This document shows, in pieces, positions 59,786 through 64,000 of a DNA stretch of 64,000 nt. Source of the DNA: Haloglomus salinum (GTDB lineage Archaea > Halobacteriota > Halobacteria > Halobacteriales > Haloarculaceae); contig NZ_CP101153.1 of NCBI RefSeq assembly GCF_024298825.1, positions 1,116,001 to 1,180,000 of the forward strand. Direction: 5' to 3'. The notes beneath the pieces were generated by a model that was given only the letters and a program-made list of their open reading frames with translations, ran no database searches and had not been told where the DNA came from. The first letter of the stretch is position 1; each line of letters begins with the position of its first letter. A program made the position numbers and the translations under genes.

Positions 59786-60768
59786 GGGTCGGGCACCTCC
59801 GTTGCGACCGATGTGGTCGCGTCGGCGGCCCTGGACGGTCCGCTCTCGGGCGGTCCGCTCTCGGCGGCAGCACCCCCCGTGAGTTCGACGAACAGTCGCT
59901 CCAGCGACGCGCCGGCCGGTCCGACCCGGGTCACGGTCGCGCCGGCAGCTGTCAGGTCGGTAACGACGGGCCCGGTGACCGCCGCGTCCGCACAGCGGAC
60001 CCGGACCCGGCCCTCGTCGCGCGCCGCCCGGACCACGCCGTCGCGAGCGGAGAGGTCGACGCCCTCGGGGACGGCCGTCGCAACGACGACGTGCTCGGCA
60101 CGGCCGTCCAGCCGCTCGCGGAGGCCGGCCACGGTGTCGACGGCGACCAGTTCTCCGCCGTGCAGCACGCCCAGCCGGTCACAGAGCGTCTCGACCTGCC
60201 CGGTGATATGGCTGGAGAGGAACACCGCGGCACCGCGGTCGCGCTCCTCGCGGACGACCTGCCGGACCCGGCGGGCCCCCTCGGGGTCGAGACCGGCCAG
60301 CGGCTCGTCGAGGACGAGCAGGTCCGGCTCGTTGACGAGGGCGAGCGCCAGCGCCAGCCGCTGACGCATCCCCGTCGAGAACCCGTCGACGGCGCGGTCC
60401 GCCGCGTCCGCGATGCCGACGCGCTCCAGCAGCGCCTCGGCGTCGTCGTCGGCCCGCTGCATCTCGATGGCCAGTCGCACGTGGTCGCGGGCGGTGGCGC
60501 GCCCGTAGAAGCCCGTCCCCTCCGCGACCACGCCGACCCGCTCGCGGACGGCCCGTGGCGCCGCGTGCGGGTCCCGACCGAGCACGCGGACGGTGCCGTC
60601 GCTCGGGGCGGCGAACCCCAGCAGCAGATCGATGGTCGTGGACTTGCCCGCACCGTTCGGCCCGAGGAAGCCGAACACCTCGCCCCGCTCGACAGTCAGG
60701 TCCAGCGACCGAACCGCCGTGACCGACCCGTACTGCTTCGTCAGCGACTCCGTCTCGATAGCGACCAT
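59782..60768 (-). CDS. ABC transporter ATP-binding protein
   Basis: A 328-residue ATPase. Walker A is GPNGAGKST (about 37-45), the signature is FSTGMRQRLALAL, and Walker B is LLVLDEPLAGLDP. The family signature LSGGQ is replaced by STGM, which is common in CcmA/NatA-type exporters. The C-terminal 100 residues form a DUF4162-like extension and end in an acidic tail. It is translated just before the permease and the two form one exporter. Confidence 0.92.
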   Translation of the reverse strand: MVAIETESLTKQYGSVTAVRSLDLTVERGEVFGFLGPNGAGKSTTIDLLLGFAAPSDGTVRVLGRDPHAAPRAVRERVGVVAEGTGFYGRATARDHVRLAIEMQRADDDAEALLERVGIADAADRAVDGFSTGMRQRLALALALVNEPDLLVLDEPLAGLDPEGARRVRQVVREERDRGAAVFLSSHITGQVETLCDRLGVLHGGELVAVDTVAGLRERLDGRAEHVVVATAVPEGVDLSARDGVVRAARDEGRVRVRCADAAVTGPVVTDLTAAGATVTRVGPAGASLERLFVELTGGAAAESGPPESGPSRAADATTSVATEVPDP

Positions 60769-60936
60769 ACGTCACGCTCGGACCGGTCCGTGGCTAAACC
60801 CACCGCACGGTTCAACACCCATTTCAGTCTCTCCGCCCGAGATATAATCGAGTTATACCACCAGATTTTACCCTCGTGGGGTGGACCAGCCAGCCATGTA
60901 CGGAGTCTCCTCGGCGGCGAACGGAGGGATGCACGG

Positions 60937-62454
60937 ATGGCGGTGAGCAGCACGGTGGCGCTGGGTGCGACCGTCGTCACGCTCGCGGTCTTCGCGGCCA
61001 TCGGCATCTACTACAGCCGCGGCGACGGGAGCGTCGAGTCGTTCATCAGCGCCCGCGACAGCGTCGGCGGCTACCGGATGGGTGCCACGGTCCTGGCATC
61101 GAGCATGGGCGCGTGGATTCTGTTCTCGCCGGCCGAGGCCGGCGCCGCGTTCGGCGGCATCACCGCCGTCGCGGGCTACGCCGCCGGGAGCGCGCTCGCG
61201 CTGCTGGCGTACGTGAAGCTGGGGCCACGCATCCGCGAACTGATTCCGGAGGGCCACTCACTGACCGAGTACGCCTACGTCAGGTACGGGCCCGCAGCGT
61301 ACGCGTACGTGCTCGTGGTGAGCGTCGCCTACATGTTCGTCTTCCTCGCGGCCGAGTTCACCGGCATCGCGGGCGCGCTCTCGCTGGTCGCGGGCGTCCC
61401 GGCGTGGCAGACCGCCGCGCTCGTCGGCGGGTTCGTCTTGCTGTACACGGGCTACGGCGGCCTGCGAGCGAGCATCGTCACCGACACGGTACAGACGGCT
61501 GTCCTGCTCCCGCTCGTCGCGGTGGGCTTCGCCGGCGCCGTCTTCGCGCTCGGCGGCCCCGGCGAGCTCGTCCGGGAGACGACCGCCTCGAACCCAGACC
61601 TCCTCGACCTCGGCTTCCTCCCCGGGCTCCAGTTCGGGGTCTACGTCGTGGTCGCCGTCGTGGGCGCGGAACTGGTCAACCAGGCGTGGTGGCAGCGAAT
61701 CTACGCCGCGGCCGACGACACGTCGCTCCGGCGCGGGTTCGGCCTCGGCGCGGCACTCGTGGTCCCGATGGTGCTGTTCGCCGGACTGTTCGGTGTCTTC
61801 GCGGCCGGTACCGGCGCGCTCGCCGAAGGCGAGGCCTCCATCGCCTTCTTCGTCCTGCTCCAGCAGTCGTTCCCCGACTGGGTCGTGCTGGTCGTCGTCC
61901 TCGTAGCAGTGCTGCTGGTGACGAGTTCGGCGGACACGCTGTTCAACGCCATCGCCAGTCTCGTCACCTCGGACCTGCCGCGGTTGCTGGACGACCCCTC
62001 GGGCGACCGACTCACGGCGGCCGCACGCGGGCTCACAGCGGTCGTCGCGCTCGCCGCGACGGTCATCGGCGCACAGGAGTACAGCGTCCTGGCCATCTTC
62101 CTCACGGCGGACCTGCTGGCGGCGGCGACGTTCGGCCCGCTACTGTCCGGTCTCTACACCCCGCGGCTATCCGGCGGGGGGCTGCTCGTCTCCAGCGTCG
62201 CGGGGCTGCTCGTCGGCCTCCTGTTCTTCCCGACCGCCCGCGGCGTCCTCACGGGGCTCCCGGGCGCGAGCGCGCTTCCCGAAGCGTCGTTCCTCTACAG
62301 TTTCCTCGGAGCGGCCGTCGTCTCGCTGGGGCTGGCGGCGCTCGCGACGCGGGTCGCGCCCGCTGACTACGACCTCGACCGGCTCTCGCGGGAGATACAG
62401 ACACTGGACAGGGGGAGAGGTGGCCGGGAGGAGACCGCCCCCGCCGACGACTGA
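60937..62454 (+). CDS. Sodium/solute symporter (SSS family)
   Basis: A 505-residue transporter with about 13 helices, of the PutP/SSS type. It has SRGDGSVESFISARDSVGGY (the N-terminal SSS loop, quoted in part), SSMGAWILFSPAEAGAAFG in the second helix and SSADTLFNAIASLVTSD, the conserved sodium-site helix. It uses the sodium gradient to take up an organic solute; the substrate is not evident. ATG 60937 was chosen; the longer frame to 60091 runs into the ATPase gene on the opposite strand. Confidence 0.9.
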   Translation: MAVSSTVALGATVVTLAVFAAIGIYYSRGDGSVESFISARDSVGGYRMGATVLASSMGAWILFSPAEAGAAFGGITAVAGYAAGSALALLAYVKLGPRIRELIPEGHSLTEYAYVRYGPAAYAYVLVVSVAYMFVFLAAEFTGIAGALSLVAGVPAWQTAALVGGFVLLYTGYGGLRASIVTDTVQTAVLLPLVAVGFAGAVFALGGPGELVRETTASNPDLLDLGFLPGLQFGVYVVVAVVGAELVNQAWWQRIYAAADDTSLRRGFGLGAALVVPMVLFAGLFGVFAAGTGALAEGEASIAFFVLLQQSFPDWVVLVVVLVAVLLVTSSADTLFNAIASLVTSDLPRLLDDPSGDRLTAAARGLTAVVALAATVIGAQEYSVLAIFLTADLLAAATFGPLLSGLYTPRLSGGGLLVSSVAGLLVGLLFFPTARGVLTGLPGASALPEASFLYSFLGAAVVSLGLAALATRVAPADYDLDRLSREIQTLDRGRGGREETAPADD

Positions 62455-62572
62455 GACGCCCACGGGCCCCGGACGAGGCCCCGACGCCGGGGACCCGACG
62501 ACCATCCCGGCCTGGTTCCCGAATTCCAGGATTCGTAGATAAATCCATCAACACCTGCAAGAAGCAGTCTTC

Positions 62573-62743
62573 ATGAGCGACGTTTGTGCGAACTGTTCCG
62601 AGGCTGCCAGCATCATCTGCACGTACTCGGTCCACAACGGTGGAACGGTCACGGAGCCGCTGTGCGAGGAATGTGCGAGTGTCCTGGCCGGGCTGGCATC
62701 GGTCGGCAATATCGAAACCACGGAGTACCTCGGCGACGAGTAA
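62573..62743 (+). CDS. Small zinc-finger protein
   Basis: A 56-residue protein with two CxxC pairs, C5xxC8 and C31xxC34, plus Cys16. It opens MSDVCANCSEAASIICTYSV. This looks like a zinc-ribbon micro-protein. A TATA-like tagataaat (about 62537-62545) lies some 30 bp upstream. It is followed by AT-rich DNA. Its role is unknown. Confidence 0.72.
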   Translation: MSDVCANCSEAASIICTYSVHNGGTVTEPLCEECASVLAGLASVGNIETTEYLGDE

Positions 62744-62849
62744 TCAGAGTAATCAGAGGAATAAGAACTTTATTTGGATACTAACATATCTTTACGGACT
62801 ATAATAGAATTAAACCGAGAACAATGATATAGAACGCGATATTCGGAAC
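62744..62849. other. AT-rich convergent spacer
   Basis: 106 bp of AT-rich DNA lie between two convergent genes. It contains a tandem start, aatcagag twice, and T-rich stretches such as aactttatttgg. It probably holds transcription terminators for both genes. I see no gene in it. Confidence 0.45.
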
Positions 62850-63761
62850 CTACCCCAGTCGAGCCGGGTCATCGGTCGGAACCACGTCCACGACGACCTC
62901 ATCCCCGACGGCGTGGTCGTGCCCGCGGGCGACCACCTTCGCGCCCAGTTCCTCGCGGCCGACGAACAGCGACAGGCCCGTGACCGGCTCCCCATCGAGG
63001 CGGACCGCCACGTCGCCCCACGTCACGTCCCGGTCGCGGGCGACACCGACGCGCTGGCCGAGCAGGGTGACGGGTTCCTCTCGGCCGCCGGCTGCGGGCG
63101 CGTTCGACCCGAAACGCCCCCCGCCGGCGTAGTGGCGCAACCCCCCATCCAGCGGGCGCCCCTCGTCGCTGGCGAGGGCGGCCCAGCCGTCGCCCGGATG
63201 CGCGGGGCGGTCCAGCCGGACGTACGTCTCGCCGACCTCGACGACGGTACCGTGCCCGTCCCAGCCGATGGGCGTGATGCCGACATCCGCGCCGAGCGAG
63301 AGCCGCGGCGACCCACGCGCCCGGAGCAGGTTCGCGCCGCGATGCCGGAGTTCGAGATGGACGTGGTTGGCGACCCACGGCGCGAAGAAGCCCGAACGGA
63401 CGAGTCGACCCAGCGGCTCCCCCGGCTCGACCCGGTCGCCCGGCGCCACCGCAGGGTCGACGTGGAGGACCCGGGCGACCCACTCCTCGTCGTACTCGTT
63501 GCCGTCGAGGGTGAGGCCGGGTGTCGCCTCCTCCTCGACCGACAGGAGCAGGACCGTGTCGGTGGCCTCGGCGTACGTCTTCTCGGGAACGCGGCGCTCC
63601 TGGATGTCGAGGACGGTCCCCGCAACCGGCGAGGGCGCCAGGTCGTCGTCACGGTCCGGATACAGGTCGACCGCACAGCCGAGGTCGTGCGCCGGATACG
63701 GGGAGTTGTACAGCGAGAAGCGCGGATAGCGCGAGAGGAGGGCATCCCCCAGCGTTGGCAT
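62850..63761 (-). CDS. M23-like (LytM) peptidase-fold protein
   Basis: A 303-residue protein without a signal peptide. Motifs of the M23 zinc-peptidase fold are present: AHDLGCAVDLYP with candidate ligands His25 and Asp32, and NHVHLELR with His133 and His135. The lysostaphin type uses H-x(n)-D and HxH, so the zinc site may be intact. The second half (about 150-303) is beta-rich and unknown. Haloarchaea lack murein, so the substrate is not peptidoglycan; it could be a scaffold or a regulator. Confidence 0.7.
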   Translation of the reverse strand: MPTLGDALLSRYPRFSLYNSPYPAHDLGCAVDLYPDRDDDLAPSPVAGTVLDIQERRVPEKTYAEATDTVLLLSVEEEATPGLTLDGNEYDEEWVARVLHVDPAVAPGDRVEPGEPLGRLVRSGFFAPWVANHVHLELRHRGANLLRARGSPRLSLGADVGITPIGWDGHGTVVEVGETYVRLDRPAHPGDGWAALASDEGRPLDGGLRHYAGGGRFGSNAPAAGGREEPVTLLGQRVGVARDRDVTWGDVAVRLDGEPVTGLSLFVGREELGAKVVARGHDHAVGDEVVVDVVPTDDPARLG

Positions 63762-63870
63762 ACCCGCCGTTGGGGCGTCCGTCGTTTAGCGCCGTCGCTA
63801 CCCGACCGGGGACCGGCACCGTGCTACCCAGTGCCACAGATATATCGATGCCGAGCGCTATCCACCGGGC

Positions 63871-64000
63871 ATGGGGCGCCTCTCGGAACTCGTCTCCCTG
63901 GCGGTCAGCGCGGTCGCGGTCCCGTTCCGCCTGGCGGGCCGAGCGGCCGGCTACCTCGTGGCACTTGGGCTCGTGGCGGCAGCGGCGGCGGTCGTCGTGG
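63871..64000 (+). CDS. N-terminal part of a membrane protein, cut by the window end
   Basis: ATG 63871 opens a frame that is still open at base 64000: 43 residues. It starts with a short amphipathic stretch (MGRLSELVSLAVSAVAVPFR) and then a hydrophobic segment ending in AAAAAVVV, so it is probably a membrane or exported protein. Nothing more can be said without the rest. Confidence 0.5.
   Translation, partial: MGRLSELVSLAVSAVAVPFRLAGRAAGYLVALGLVAAAAAVVV

Noticed and set aside
60091-60936. N-terminal extension of the SSS symporter
   Set aside because: The extension lies over the ABC ATPase gene on the other strand. The symporter has a good ATG at 60937 just before its first helix.

Overview
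This window comes from a halophilic archaeon (class Halobacteria). The DNA is GC-rich, the proteins are strongly acidic, many promoters are TATA-type with leaderless or nearly leaderless starts, and the gene families are typical of haloarchaea: SecDF, a halocyanin-linked ba3-type oxidase, archaeal DnaG, MfnA, PEP synthase, HTH_10 and DICT regulators, and micro zinc-finger proteins. The gene content looks chromosomal. I see no rRNA, CRISPR array, transposase or integrase gene. One tRNA is present, tRNA-Gly(CCC).

Layout. 0.2-8.1 kb: secF-secD, an Nmad3-like protein, a cupin, a DICT regulator, tRNA-Gly among partial copies of itself, nadE, an NfeD protein and a SpsF-like cytidylyltransferase. 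8.2-9.7 kb: small membrane proteins and a winged-helix regulator preceded by helically phased repeats. 9.7-16.6 kb: a divergent respiratory locus. A copper P-type ATPase and a SafE-like membrane protein run leftward. A halocyanin fused to transmembrane helices and oxidase subunits II and I run rightward. 16.6-29.5 kb: a short lower-GC patch, a TrkA-N protein with a stand-alone RAM domain, an arylsulfotransferase-like protein, sugar and metabolite enzymes, an MFS transporter, mfnA, a lipoprotein and ppsA.

29.8-37.6 kb is the most unusual region. It is a leftward cluster with a SipW-type signal peptidase and five probable substrates carrying TasA/camelysin-like leaders; one has a beta-helix and one a von Willebrand A domain. 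Three copies of a 41-42 bp element that resembles a tRNA T-arm follow three of these genes. Two of the genes share almost identical signal-peptide DNA but differ in their mature parts. The arrangement looks like a cassette array for building exported surface or matrix fibres. A divergent DUF7344-type membrane regulator (38 kb) and an HTH_10 regulator flank it.

39.3-64 kb: a Tat-exported His/Cys-rich protein, a DUF5786 micro-protein, a membrane glycosyltransferase broken by three G-run frame changes, a second arylsulfotransferase-like protein, PhzF, a 520-bp inverted-repeat element, a RuvC-like protein, a LarC-DUF952 fusion, DUF547, DUF1405, an HFX_2341-type CARF-like regulator, a CsaA-like tRNA-binding protein, dnaG with a tandem-repeat leader, GNAT, DUF92, a REC-PAS histidine kinase, a UPP-synthase paralogue lacking its catalytic motif, an ABC exporter, an SSS symporter, an M23-like protein and the start of one more gene.
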